This document shows, in pieces, positions 27,801 to 39,044 of a stretch of DNA of 64,000 nucleotides (the stretch's first letter is position 1; every line of letters begins with the position of its first letter). The stretch is taken from contig OZ038322.1 of assembly GCA_964035795.1 (NCBI GenBank), positions 6,376,925 through 6,440,924 of the forward strand, written 5' to 3'. The translations under genes and the position numbers were made by a program. Below the pieces are notes generated by a model. It was not told the origin of the DNA. It saw only the letters and a list, made by a program, of their open reading frames with translations, and ran no database searches. This DNA is from Pterobdella sp. o SKG-2022 (Eukaryota > Annelida > Clitellata > Hirudinida > Piscicolidae).

Positions 27801-30800
27801 AAGCATCTTCAAGCTCGAGGTACCTTCAAGAAGTGAAGTTAAATTTGTGGCATAAGGATCAGTGCGTGAGAGCTCAGCCTATGGTGGAAGATGGAATGTT
27901 GTGTGCTGGATACGAATCTGGATTCTTAGCCACTTGCAAGGTTGATTCAAAGAAATTCTTCATTTGAGCGGTTCAGTTGCTTTGTCTGGCGTTATATAAA
28001 TAGCTATTATCAATATTATTATAAATCAAATGAGCCACCAAGAAGAGTTATTTACTCCTAAATTTTGATTTTTCAAAACTAATTTTTTTATAGAAATTTA
28101 GACAAAACATAAAAACGTTTCAAATGGAAGGGTGACAGTGGAGGTCCTCTAATGTGTCGCAATGGCGCCACACAGTCTTGGAAGCTTGTTGGGGTCTACA
28201 GCTTTCTCACTGCGGGATGCAACACCACTATGAAACCTCCCGTCTACACCAACGTCTCTCATTATCTTTCTTGGATTAAAAATCAAACGAGTGGGTTCAA
28301 ATGCTTTGTAGTAAAAAAATATTGTAGAGTAATCTATTTGATTGAGTTTTATAAGTTTTCTCATGCACTACTCATTTTCAACTTCTACATTCCAATTTAT
28401 CAGCTTGTCCGTTTTATTGTGATAACTCAACGAAATGTCTTTGGGATGAAAGAAAAATCTGTGATGGTACTAATGATTGTGATGATAAGCAAGATGAAGA
28501 AAGGATAGATGTTTGTGGTTAGTTTCAATCATTCGACTATGAGTTTTAATATTATTCGAACAAATTTTGACCGTGGTTTAATTTTATCTAATTATTTCAA
28601 TATTTTAATTTATCCAGAGTTAAATATACGGTAAGACTTTTATTTTTGAATTGGTTCAAGAATTTATTTGTTTCAAATGGTTAAGTAAGGTTTTTTTTGT
28701 TTTTGCATGTTTTGGAATGTTAGTTCTGCTTACAGCTTTTGCTAGTTGCTACTTCAAAACTAAAGTTTTATACATAAATCTCAATTTATAAAATTTTTAT
28801 TCTTAAAAAAATTTTGAAAATTTAATTCTTCCAATTTGAAAAAAAAAACATTTTTCCGTCATTTTTGTCATTAATTATTCATATCAACCATTTCTGTGGC
28901 GTCTTTTGACGAGTAAAAGGACAAAAATTTCCATGATACATTAGTAGCAGTTGGTGGTGCTGCTCTAAAGTTTATTCTAAAAAATACTTTTTCAATTTTT
29001 GATAGCTCAACAACATTCCAATCAGAAAAAAGCGTTAACTGTTCGTTCGAGAACGATCAGAAATGTGGCTACCATGTGTTACAGAGCTACCCGGGTTGGC
29101 ATGTGAGGTCTCTGGATACGCTGCCCAGCAACTCTGGTCCTGTATCACAACACACACCAAATGGAAGTACCAAGACTCACTTATGAAAAAATCATATCGA
29201 TAGAAATTCATATAAATAAATAATTTGGTAAATGTCCTCTTGGTATTACTTAACGTTACCGGGATTGAGCTCGTGTTGGGCCGACAATTAACACCTGTTT
29301 CATTATGTGTTTTTGTTACATCAAATTTGTAACAAGCGTTTTAAAACATATGAAAAGACGTCCTATAAATATTAAATTACATAACATTGAAGGAAAATTT
29401 TTGTCTGGAGGCAGTAGCAATAGTTTGATCTTATCACCACTTTTCCAAGTTCTGGAACCCTCTTGTCTGCAGTTGCAGTTTTTGTCTCGAGGATTGATTG
29501 GACAGGGTTTGTGAGTTTTAATAATCCATGAAATATATTTTTGATAATTGTTTTTGAATTAATTCAAATATTATTGCAAATGACAACTTCTAACCAAATT
29601 TTCATTTGTTGACTATAATAAACCCCAATAAACAGGTTACTTGAAAGTGTACGCCTTGCCAAAGGATAAGTTTGCGTATAATTTGACTCGAGAGTCTATA
29701 AGGAACTACAAAGTCTATCAAACTCATGCTTCGTTGTCAGATTCTAACTGGTTTGTTTTCCAATGTTCTAAACTGCAAAAAACATGACAAAACTTTTGAA
29801 AAAGCTATTTTAAAACTTTAAGGTACCCAATCAAAAAAGACCTAGCACCTGGGAGTTATTTTTTGTGTTTCGAATCTTATACCCTCTCGGATAAAAAAAG
29901 TGATTTCATTGGGATTGATGATGTCAAAGTGACAAGCAATACGTGTACAAAACGTTAGTGACTTCACAGTCTTAAACTTTATAAATAACAAATAAAGTAA
30001 TCACGATGGAGATTCACTAATCTAAATTCTTATCCTAAATTTTACAAATGTGTGTTTTTCTATTTCTTATAAGTTGAAGCATTTTCATAACTTGCAACTA
30101 ATTTCCAAGAATAAAACCGAACTCATCGGAGGATTAGTCATATTTAATAAACAAAACATGTATTTTTGCTTTGTCTAAAAATAAATTTCAATAAAACACA
30201 AGTATTACTCATAAGCTTGGCATATTTTTTTCCATAAACAAACCACCATGGTTCTTCAGAAACATCATGTATCAATTTTTTGTGAATTGTTTTTAAAAAT
30301 AAATTCACAAAAAAAGGCAATATTTCGATACTTTTTTTTATCCACTAGAATTTTCGACAAATTCAACCTATTATTTAACCACTTTAATATATATAATTAA
30401 TGATAACTCCTACATCATCTTTAGAATGTATATTTCGCAGAGTTAGAATGTCAAGGAGATGATGTTTTCATATGCACGGGTCTGACTGAGTCTCCAATTT
30501 GTAGACCAAAAGAAAAAATTCAATGCAACTTTGTGGCTAACTGCTTATCAACTCCAGACGAATTATCTTGCTTCAGTTTGTTACACATTTTGTATTTTGA
30601 AAGTTTTTAGGCACATTTTGTACTTTTTTAAGTTATTCATACGCACTAGACACAAACGTTAATGTTCATTACAAAATATATTCTATTTATTTGAAAACTT
30701 TCCAAAATAAATTCATTTTTTTGGTCTAGAACATTCATTATCGTCTAATTTAATCCATATTCAATTCATATTTTCCATTGGAAGTTTCACCTTTTTTGTA

Positions 30801-33800
30801 TATCGATTTTGATTTAAGATTCCACATACGAATGTGATATGGAGGATCACAACGGATGTCAACTGAGGCAGCCCGGTTCCAATGACGACGATTATGATTG
30901 GGTCGTGCTGAAAGCTGCAGAAAGCCATAGAATGGATTCCAGCGGACCTCTAACAGACCACACTACTGGGAATGTTAATGGTGAATTCTTTAGAGATCCT
31001 GTATCAAATTTTTTAATATTTTTATTCTAAAACTAAATTTAGAAGATGAAGCAGTTTCTTGATACTTTTTATTCTTAAAATCTAGATTTTTACCATTTTA
31101 ACTAGCGGTTTATGAAAAAGTTGAAGTTGTTGAAATTTTAACTTCTATGCATGAAAAAGTCCAAAAATTGCTTCATTTTCCAAGTTTAATTTTCAAATAG
31201 GGGTGAATTAGCACCGAGCTTCATATAGTTTCCTTCAACTGACATGTATAGTTTAGAATGAAATATTCTGGACAAAAGAAGCATAGTATGTATTTTCTTC
31301 TCATTAATACTGATACTTAATTTCAAGGGACACTTAGCGAAAAATATTTTATCGTTCTTATCAAAACAAAATACGAAAAACCCATACTAAACCTCAAGAG
31401 ACATTTCGAAATAAATTCAGAACACATAACCTCATTTCAGGCCACATTCTTTTAGTGGATACATCTTACGCTTACTCAGGCAAGACAGCCTTTGTGGACA
31501 TATCAATGCTTGTATCTGAGTCGAAGGGGATCGACGCGTGCTTTCAATTCTATTTGAGTATGGTTTCATCTGCTACTTTGACGGTATGTTTCTCATTGTA
31601 TTTTAAAACCTGTTTGCTGTATTGCTTACTAAAAATTCATCAACTCTGGGAACATTTTTTATACGTTTATAAAAATAATCTTATTTCCTGATTTCTTTCT
31701 AAATAGTATAAGTTGTATAAGGTTGCTTATATCGCTTGAGAAAAAAAACGGGAATGGTCTATTATAATTCATATCTAAAAAAATAATAAATACTCAAGCA
31801 AGTCTACTTGTGAAGCTGTTCAAAGCTTTACTGATGTATCATAATCTAATACACGCCACCAACCTGAGGATGATGTGATAGTTAAATAGAAAAGCTTCGT
31901 ATTTAAAGGAATGATATTAATTCATTAGAAATTTAATTTTTTCTATATTAATTGTGTTGCATCATTTAAATTCTGTTTTTTTCTGAGCATAACTTATGTT
32001 TTAATAAGTCGAGTTTAAATATTTTAAGATCATGATTATACAGATCATGGCCTTAAAATGATTTTACAGATCTCCCAAACAACATACTTCGGTCACCCGA
32101 ACAAAAGAGATTATGTCTTACAATCAGTGAATCAAGAAGAATGGACTTTGATTGAAATTCAAGTGATCTTTAAACAAATGTTTAATGAATATAATGAACT
32201 TCAATATTTGATATATACTCATTCTCATTTTATGAAAATATTTTAGCAGATAAGCAACTTTTTTTTTGAATTACTTTTTATTTAAAAAATGCTTTCATGA
32301 TATAATAATATTGAAGCATAGCTCAGCTGGTCGAGCATTAGACTAGTTATCTAAAGTAACCGGGTTCAATCCCGCACGGACCGACAATTATTTACACAAG
32401 AAAAAGCGCGCTGTGAAACATCTGTTGAGCTAACGAAACCCCAGTATAGGGCGACTGAAAGTCGATCTAAAAAATAAAAATTTCTTCACAGTTAGACTTC
32501 TTCACTTCCAAAATTAGAATTGCATCCAAAGCTGACTTTTCCTACGCCAAGAGATCCTTCAAAGACTATATAGCTATCGACGACCTCAAGATATATAGAG
32601 GAACTTGCAAAAACCTCAAAGGCTAGTTAGTTTTTTGAATTATTTAATGAAGTTTTCAATGTTTACTGATTAACAAGATCATACTATGAGTACGTAAACT
32701 TATACAATTTCTTTCGAAAAGCAGTTTAAGAGTTTAGAAAAAAATTTAATTTAATGAAACGAGCTTAAAAAAAACTTCAAAAGTTTAAAAAATAATGAAT
32801 AAACATTTTGAAATACTCAGGGTTGCCAGCCCTACCTTGCCACCAGAACAGCATCTACAGTAGCACAAACTTTTTTTGTGACTACCGAAATGGAAAAAAC
32901 CAAAATTTCTGCCTGAATCGAGAACAGGAATGTAATTTCATAAGCAACTGTCCCAATGGGAAAGATGAGATCATATGTGAAGGTATGATGCGTATAGAAA
33001 AAATAAAGGTTAAATTACTAGCATACAAACTTTGAAAAAATTAAAAAATTTTTGTTGACGAAGTTAATGTCACCACTAGTGAAACTTCGATTTTATGTAA
33101 AATAATTGCAATTAGGTAAACTTGAAAACCAAAATCAGGTGGCTTTGTCTGCGCTAATGAGGGAAAGGTAGAGAAGCAGGAAGTATGTGATGGTGTGATC
33201 AACTGTTATGGGGCAGATGATGAGTTGAGATGTTGTGAGTGATTTTCAATGTATTCAAAGTTTCAATATTTTATATTGAACATGAAAAATATACAATTAT
33301 ATTTACAATTATTTATCTCAAAAAAAGCTACTTGCGTTTTTGTTAACACAACTTTGTAAACGATATGAAAGGGCGTTATATATTTTTCCTTTACTTACAT
33401 ATATTTAGTAAAAACTAAAAGATACCTAATTCTTATAATCTTCAATAATAGTCTCATCAGCATATAATTGGATAAAATCAGTCGATAATAGTTGTGGTGC
33501 TGGAAAGTTCCAATGTGGCTGGTCGGGAGAGTGTATTGATCAAAAGAGCAAATGTGATGGGGCAAGAGATTGTGCAGATGGGAGTGATGAGACTGATTGT
33601 CCTTGTAGGGGTGAGAAATTGGAGATCTTTATTATGAAGTAGTTCAAATTAACATTTTGATAACACCAATTTAAATTTTTTCGAAGTTTTTGTGAATGTA
33701 AGTTCTAAAAAGATTTTTGGTAACAAAAATTAAAGTTTTGCTAAAACGAACAAAAAATTTTTGAATATAACTGATGCATCTAATAATTCAACAAAGGTTT

Positions 33801-36800
33801 TGAAGCTCTTGACATAAATATTATGGGTATGAGAAAACAGAAGCAAAAGTTTCTGTAAAAGCAAAACCTGCGAACCACGCTAACGCTTATAAATTAAAAA
33901 ATCAAGAATAAAATAAGGAATCAAGCTGAATAGAAAAATTTTTAATTTGAGCCTTAAAAATGATCATAAAAAATTCAAGTTTATGAATGAAATCAATCAG
34001 TCTAGAAAGATAATGCAAAAATAGGGAATATCATTATTTTAAAAAATAGAAGCTTTATACTATATAATTGAAAATTTGTTCCATTGTAACCAAACAATTG
34101 AATAGCACAACAAAATCTCAATAGATGGTGAGTATTACTGCAAGCCATTGGAACTATGTGTTTCAAACGCCTGTTTTTGTCCGGATGTTGCCAGTGGGTG
34201 TGGTGAGTCTTGATAAAGTTCTTCAATTTGTGTATTTTAATGCTAAGTGTTTGCGTTTTAAGTTTGTTTTATAAATGGGTTTTATATTCATTTTAGAGAT
34301 TTCACATGAAACTTGAGAAAACTATCGATTGTGCAACCTTTATTAGGAGCGACTAGAATTCTAAATATCAATACCTTATACAATAATTTTATTTCAATGA
34401 GTTAATTTCCAAAATATTAAAACTGATACTAAACCAGTAAAACATGAATAATTCTACAAATTACCATCTTTTGTTAGTCTGTGACACGGAATCTCATTTT
34501 CAATGCGGTAGTGGTGATTGTGTTGGCAAGGATTGGGTGTGTAATGGAGAGGAAAACTGTCTAGATGCCTCTGATGAAAGCAATTGCCGTATGTTTAAGA
34601 AGTTTTACTCATTTGAAGAATAGGAGAAAAAATTTTATGGGTTATAGCCGGTTAAAACATTGTTTAAAAAATGTATTTATTTTAAAAATATTTTGTTTCT
34701 TTGAAAAATTTTTATGTTAAATAAAAATTTATATTTTTAAATTCATGTTAAAATCAGTTTTAAAAAATATTTCTATAAATAATGTTATTTTCTCCGATTC
34801 TTAGTGCTCGAACGTTTACACGAAAAATATAAATTCCAAAGCTTTAATAATTACAACCTTCATTATAACTCTTGCTTTATTTTTCCATCGTCGAATACAA
34901 GATATGAGCTTATAATCCTTCACTCACCATAGCCTGTAAAGCGAACGAAGATAAATGTCCAAACGGCAAATGCATTCAAAAGGAGTGGATATGTGATGGG
35001 TATGAGGACTGTGTTGGTGGCCAAGACGAGAAGAACTGCAGTAAGTTAATTGGATAATTTTAAAAAAAATTTGACCGTGGAAAAGTTAGTGCGTTAGCTT
35101 TGAATATAAAGGTCTTTTCAAAGTTTTAAAATATTTTTCTGAAGCATTAAATAATTAAAATTTTCTACTGAAGAATTCAATATATGAAAGTGGGATATTT
35201 CATAAGTTTGAGATAGACTTGGAGAAAAAGCACGGTTCTCATAAAGAAAGGTGGTGGAGATAATCTTGATGTGTTCATGAGAGCTTAGATGATAAAAACT
35301 TAACATTTGAAAAATTTTGTTAAAAATGTTTGAGAGTTTAAAAGGTTAAATTTGCTAGAGTATCTACATAGTGGAATGAAAGTACAAGGCTAAGAATTTT
35401 TTAAAACCGAGTATTAGATTGGTTCTTTTAAAAAGGCTATTCATTTTAATTATAAGACTTTGAAAATTTGAAAAAGATAAGAAAAATTAAGGCATTGTAC
35501 GTTAAGAACGTGGCTAGCTTGTTGGAACCGTTGGCCTCTGTTTATTAAAACAACTCATTCAAAACTCTAATTATTTTCCTAATAAATTCAGCAAAATGTG
35601 GTGATGAAGAGTTCCAATGTAGATACCGATATGAATGCGTGCCTCTGAACAAACTTTGTGAAGGCTTTGCAAACTGCAAAGATGCCTCTGACGAACACGA
35701 TTGTTGTTGGTTTATTGACATTTGCTTAAATTTATGTATAAGTAATAAGTTAAAAATCAACTTAAACATTAAACTAAGTTAAATAATACCTAAAAAACAG
35801 TAATATTTCTAATACTACTTGATTTTTCAAATTTTAAATATAAAAATTTCAGTAAAGATAGGTGATAAAGGCGTGCTTCTGATAAAGAAAGGAGAAATGT
35901 TACCTGTGTGTTATTCAATCTGGATGTCTGAATGGAATGGAAGGGCATGTGAGATGTTGGGCAAGAATGCTAAAGGAGCTACCAGCAGCTTCATTAGTAT
36001 GGCCCACAACGGGTCTTTTCTTAAAAGTCTCGTTAAGGATTATAAATTATTCACTTTGGCAAACTTCCAAACAGACCCTGGTACTTTAGAATTACAAATT
36101 TTTTCAAAATACTTTTTTCTTATTTTAATTTGATTATTTTTATTATAAATTTTTTATTTCAATTATATTTATGAATAATACAGATTGTCCTTCAAATAAT
36201 GTTGTAACTTTGTCTTGCGCTGAAGAAAACAAATGTGGTATAGTTGACAACCCAATTGTTACCAGCTATGTCGTAGGCGGTGAAAAAGTTTCTGAGGTTT
36301 ACTTTAATTTTCAAATTGAGCTATAACAACGTTTTATACCTTGAATAAGGAAAAAAAACACTTGATGCTTCTATATTTTACTTCGACAATATACCCTCAA
36401 TTTATTTTAATTTTTAGTCAGGCACTTGGCCGTTCATTTCTGCGGTAATGAGGTTCAACAAATACATCTGTTCGGGGTCAATCATCTCTCCTACACATAT
36501 CCTTACAGCCGCACACTGTTTTATATATGGCAAAAGTTTCGCCGACCGCCTACCGTGGTATTATTCTGTGAGGGTTGGATCTACTAAAAGGATTGGGCCC
36601 GATACACATTTACAAGTTTGTTGAGAATTTCAAAATGGAAAGTTTCATTATGAATATTTAAGATAATAAATCTAAAAATGGAATTAAGGTCTGAAAGTAT
36701 TTTTTTTCAATATTTCTAGAAGAAAAAATTATGAAAATTTCAGGTAAGAAAAGTCAAAAGGATTCATATCCACTACCAATATAAAAGTTCAAAAAATAGT

Positions 36801-38309
36801 GATTTGAGAGATATAGCCATAATAGAATTGGAAAAGCCTCTTTCTTTGAATAAAAATGTGAAACCAGCTTGCTTGCCTAAAAGTAGAAAGTTGGCTCCCT
36901 TGTGTTATGTTTTAGGATGGGGATTAACTTCTATCCTAGATTTTGAAGGTTTAATTCTTATATAATGTTACTTTACTGATTTTTTAAAATTAGTATAACT
37001 ACCTTTTGAATATTTTAATACTACCAATTAGCATCAGCACAAGCAGTTCAATTAAGAGAAGGCAAGATAATTGAGTATCAGAATTCTGAGTGCCAAAGTT
37101 TTCTTCCACCTGGACTTAAAATAGACAATACCCAAACTTGCGCGGGGTATCCAAGTAAAAACATCAAACCATGCGCTGTAAGTGATTTTTTAATCATAAA
37201 GCAACTTTCACTATGAAAACACTTCAACGTTTATTGAACTTCACGAAGCTTCTCATAAAGCTTACACATTATGAAGTCATTAATAATGTGAGTTAGACTC
37301 ACTATAAGTATTGTGAAGTTTAATGTACTTTGAGTGCTTTCATGTTAATGTTAGACTTAATGATCGTGAAAATATTTTTTTGCTAATAAAAAATTATTAT
37401 TTCAAAAAGCATCATATGGTCATGTAACTAAGGAGAAAAAATAAATAAACATATAAAATCAAATCTTTCATTTTTGAGTAAAATAACCGCATACGACATA
37501 TAAAAATTAAACTGTCTAAGGGATTTTTATCAACCAAATAACTGATGATACTAATCTTGATAAAGAAGGTTTAGAAACAGCTATGAATGATAGGGAGTAT
37601 TGGAAGAACAAAATCATAGAAGTTCGACTGCGGTCGACATGATGATGAACGGAATCTAATAATATCTATTCTAAAAAATCTTTTTATTGATATGACCCAC
37701 ATAAGCACGCTGAGTATACAAACAATGATACATATTCGAACCAAACACTCGACAGTTTAACCGGCAAAGATGAATTTTCAATATATTAGTTATATTTCAC
37801 ATTCAAATGACAACAATTTCACGAAGCTTTTCGTGGAATAAAAAAAACCCTAAAAGGGATTTTATTTGAATAATTATGTTTGGCTCGAAGAATTAAAATA
37901 GTTATGTTTTGATATATTAGTTGCCTCGGGAATATTAAAAAAATTTTTCACTAATATTAATATTGGAAATATTTTTTGGATAATTTAGTTTTGTTTAAAT
38001 TTGATAAGCAACTTTTAAAAAACTTTGGGAAAATTTAAAAAACTTCAAAAAAAAATATTATTTCATACTAATTATGGTAGAAGAAATTCTAATGATACAG
38101 AATTTTTTACAAAGGGAGACAGTGGAGGGCCATTGTTGTGCAAAGATTTGAGGGATCGGTGGGTAGTCAAAGGAATCATAAGCCAAGGAGAAAATGAATT
38201 CGGCATGTGTTTCAATAATAAACTTAACACTACAATTTTCACAAAAGTTGAAGAGTTTCAGGCTTGGATTGAAACCATTACCCAGGGTGAAGCTGTTTTC
38301 ATACCATGA
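21877..38309 (+). CDS. type II transmembrane polyprotease with two trypsin-like domains (SEA-FZ-LDLa-MAM-SRCR-protease, then LDLa-MAM-SRCR-protease)
   Basis: I assembled 43 phase-compatible exons (6441 nt, about 2146 residues) from an ATG at 21877 (exon 21877-21900, MAYPSISA) to the stop at 38309. Order by approximate residue: cytoplasmic tail with Ser tract; membrane segment 158-184; SEA 190-286; frizzled 288-414; LDLa; MAM 457-650; four LDLa, one partial; short SRCR 782-840; protease 1 862-1115; LDLa; MAM; LDLa-like; MAM 1344-1515; seven LDLa or LDLa-like; SRCR 1786-1861; protease 2 1890-2146. The first half mixes corin-like (frizzled, LDLa, SRCR, trypsin) and enteropeptidase-like (SEA, MAM) traits of the type II transmembrane serine proteases; the second half repeats the logic, as in polyserases. 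Both domains keep His, Asp and Ser, so both may be active at the cell surface. An AATAAA follows at 38350. Two separate genes are less likely because the open frame and phases run through protease 1 into the next LDLa exon. Confidence 0.82.
22028..22786 (+). other. exons 2-3: cytoplasmic tail, serine tract and signal-anchor of the polyprotease
   Basis: Exon 2 (22028-22070) and exon 3 (22200-22786). Each encodes a Tyr motif (FDNQAY, then YDNEAY) that could be a cytoplasmic sorting signal. A run of about 13 Ser/Phe follows (22412-22450). The hydrophobic segment [20 protein letters not shown] lies near 22606-22665 and has Lys/Arg on its N-terminal side, which suits a type II topology. Confidence 0.75.
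22851..23162 (+). other. exons 4-5: SEA domain
   Basis: Exons 22851-22909 and 23017-23162, together with the end of exon 3, give an extracellular domain starting YEVYVKSDD and containing [17 protein letters not shown]. Its length and position right after the membrane segment suit SEA. The usual GSVVV autocleavage motif is not evident. Confidence 0.55.
23424..23901 (+). other. exons 6-7: frizzled cysteine-rich domain
   Basis: Exons 23424-23699 and 23794-23901 carry the Cys-rich pattern of frizzled domains: [15 protein letters not shown], later [15 protein letters not shown] and a final WNCEEYP. In corin such domains lie between the membrane and the LDLa repeats. Confidence 0.8.
24077..24982 (+). 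other. exons 8-10: LDLa and first MAM domain
   Basis: Exon 8 (24077-24202) ends in [10 protein letters not shown], the calcium-binding core of LDLa. Exons 9 (24311-24502) and 10 (24559-24982) start [13 protein letters not shown], have the MAM-type FKYIMYG core and end in DVLLDDVKV, a typical MAM finish. Exon 10 continues into the next LDLa. Confidence 0.82.
25040..26143 (+). other. exons 11-14: LDLa repeats
   Basis: Exons 25040-25110, 25461-25568, 25885-25989 and 26069-26143 all have phase-1 ends at their 3' side and carry [30 protein letters not shown] and [10 protein letters not shown]. Exon 14 lacks the first two cysteines of a normal repeat, so it is a truncated LDLa. Confidence 0.82.
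26260..28290 (+). other. exons 15-20: divergent SRCR and protease domain 1
   Basis: Exon 15 (26260-26377) holds a short SRCR-like piece ([14 protein letters not shown]). Exons 26764-27036, 27090-27233, 27308-27492, 27804-27940 and 28131-28290 encode a trypsin-like domain. The His motif is LTAAHC, the Asp motif KDIAVGRL and the Ser motif CKGDSGGPL. The mature N-terminus aligns at VINGVDS and is preceded by Pro, not Arg/Lys. Chymotrypsin-numbered position 189 aligns with Ala (ATCKGDS), so trypsin-like P1 preference is not expected. Confidence 0.82.
28404..29953 (+). other. exons 21-25: LDLa, 13-nt micro-exon and second MAM domain
   Basis: Exon 21 (28404-28517) is an LDLa; micro-exon 22 (28618-28630) encodes ELNIR across its junctions. 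Exons 23-25 (29006-29166, 29636-29750, 29823-29953) form a MAM domain starting [13 protein letters not shown] and ending GIDDVKV. The chain runs straight on from protease 1. Confidence 0.72.
29244..29300 (+). mobile_element. SINE fragment (tRNA-like head)
   Basis: The segment ttaccgggattgag followed by gggccgacaattaacacc matches the B-box region and downstream junction of the fuller copies at 32.3 and 60.3 kb. It lies in the intron between exons 23 and 24 of the polyprotease. Confidence 0.5.
30441..32621 (+). other. exons 26-30: LDLa-like and third MAM domain
   Basis: Exons 30441-30575, 30819-30980, 31441-31583, 32070-32162 and 32492-32621. Exon 26 is a degenerate LDLa ([16 protein letters not shown]). 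Exons 27-30 encode a MAM domain ([11 protein letters not shown] to [10 protein letters not shown]). Exon 30 ends at AAAG|GCTAGT; only a GC donor keeps the phase with exon 31. Confidence 0.72.
32315..32480 (+). mobile_element. tRNA-derived SINE
   Basis: A tRNA-like head (tagctcagctggtcgagc A box; GGGTTCAATCC B box) is followed by a body shared with the minus-strand copy at 60.3 kb (tgtgaaacatctgtt, aaaccccagtatagggcga) and a gtcgatctaaaaa end. It lies in the intron before exon 30 and ends only about 11 bp from the splice acceptor. It is not a functional tRNA, as the acceptor ends do not pair. Confidence 0.75.
32821..35705 (+). other. exons 31-37: array of LDLa and LDLa-like repeats
   Basis: Exons 32821-32982, 33139-33234, 33482-33610, 34125-34202, 34478-34588, 34933-35040 and 35592-35705, nearly all phase 1-1, one repeat per exon. 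Good calcium cores are [30 protein letters not shown] and [10 protein letters not shown]. The first, second and fourth are degenerate ([30 protein letters not shown]). Confidence 0.82.
35853..38309 (+). other. exons 38-43: divergent SRCR and protease domain 2
   Basis: Exon 38 (35853-36080) is SRCR-like ([17 protein letters not shown]). Exons 36184-36296, 36418-36615, 36744-36948, 37032-37177 and 38115-38309 encode the second trypsin-like domain: [14 protein letters not shown] and GDSGGPL carry the triad. The mature start aligns at VVGGEKV and is preceded by Tyr. Position 189 aligns with Lys (IKPCAGDS), a residue not expected in a trypsin. Confidence 0.82.
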
Positions 38310-38349
38310 AGGTCCACTCAATTCATTTATCTATGAGCTCTTATCATAT

Positions 38350-38355
38350 AATAAA
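38350..38355 (+). terminator. polyadenylation signal AATAAA of the polyprotease
   Basis: A canonical hexamer 41 bp after the stop codon. The 249-bp gap to the VMA21 stop holds the convergent 3' ends of both genes. Confidence 0.5.
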
Positions 38356-38496
38356 ATCTGAAAGTAAGTTTATTGAAAATTTTTTTCTAACAAACTTGAC
38401 TTGTTACATTTTTTCGTTGATTTGGACATTATAATGACATTTAAAAAATAAGTGTAATTTAACATTTTAGTCAGTCAATAAATGAAAAAAGCATTC

Positions 38497-38502
38497 TTTA
38501 TT
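38497..38502 (-). terminator. polyadenylation signal of VMA21
   Basis: TTTATT on the + strand reads AATAAA on the - strand, about 57 bp beyond the VMA21 stop codon. Confidence 0.45.
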
Positions 38503-38558
38503 TCATGATGGATTCTTGGAACAATGTTAAGAGTTATTTGGAATCACAAAATTTTAAA

Positions 38559-39044
38559 TTAGTGTTTTTTGCTTTTTGTGGCTGTCTCATCACTTATAGC
38601 AATAAAGATGAAGATGATCAAAACAATATGAGCTGTAACAATTGCAACAATGGCTGCATAAAAGTAACTGGTAGTTGAAGTTAACCCTAGGATAACTGCA
38701 AAATAATAACTAAAATTTAAAATTAATATTTATGAGTATTTAAATTAAATTCAATTCAAACAAAATTAAAAAATAGAATTTACAAAAGCACCTTCGAATA
38801 AAATCAGTTTGCTTGCAAAATATGCAAAAAGAGGCAAAAGAATAACAATGGATGAAAGAAAAAGAATCTTTCGTAGCATCTCAATAGGCGTTTCTTGAAC
38901 TCTGGAAATTTTAAAAAATCTAATTCATACGTCGTGATTATGAAGTCTAAAAACTAACGCAAGAAAAGATAGAGGTTGTTGTGTATCAATTGTAGTTTGT
39001 CTAAAAGGGTTGCCTATATTTTTATTGGAATTCAACGAATCCAT
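38559..39044 (-). CDS. VMA21: VMA21, vacuolar ATPase assembly integral membrane protein
   Basis: Three exons on the - strand: 39044-38959, 38901-38792, 38695-38559, with matching phases, give 110 residues (human about 101). VMA21 is an ER membrane chaperone for assembly of the V-ATPase V0 sector. The sequence shows two hydrophobic hairpin segments: ILFLSSIVILLPLFAYFASK, and SYFYAAIVAIVTAHIVLIIF, whose core is nearly identical to vertebrate VMA21. The hydrophilic N-terminus is weakly conserved, as is usual. The C-terminus ends in a lysine-rich tail (KSKKH) that could serve ER retrieval. It is transcribed head-to-head with NSUN7 and tail-to-tail with the polyprotease. Confidence 0.92.

Noticed and set aside
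32315..32395. tRNA-like sequence with A and B boxes
   Set aside because: The acceptor ends do not pair, and the body matches another copy at 60.3 kb, so it is a SINE head and not a tRNA gene.
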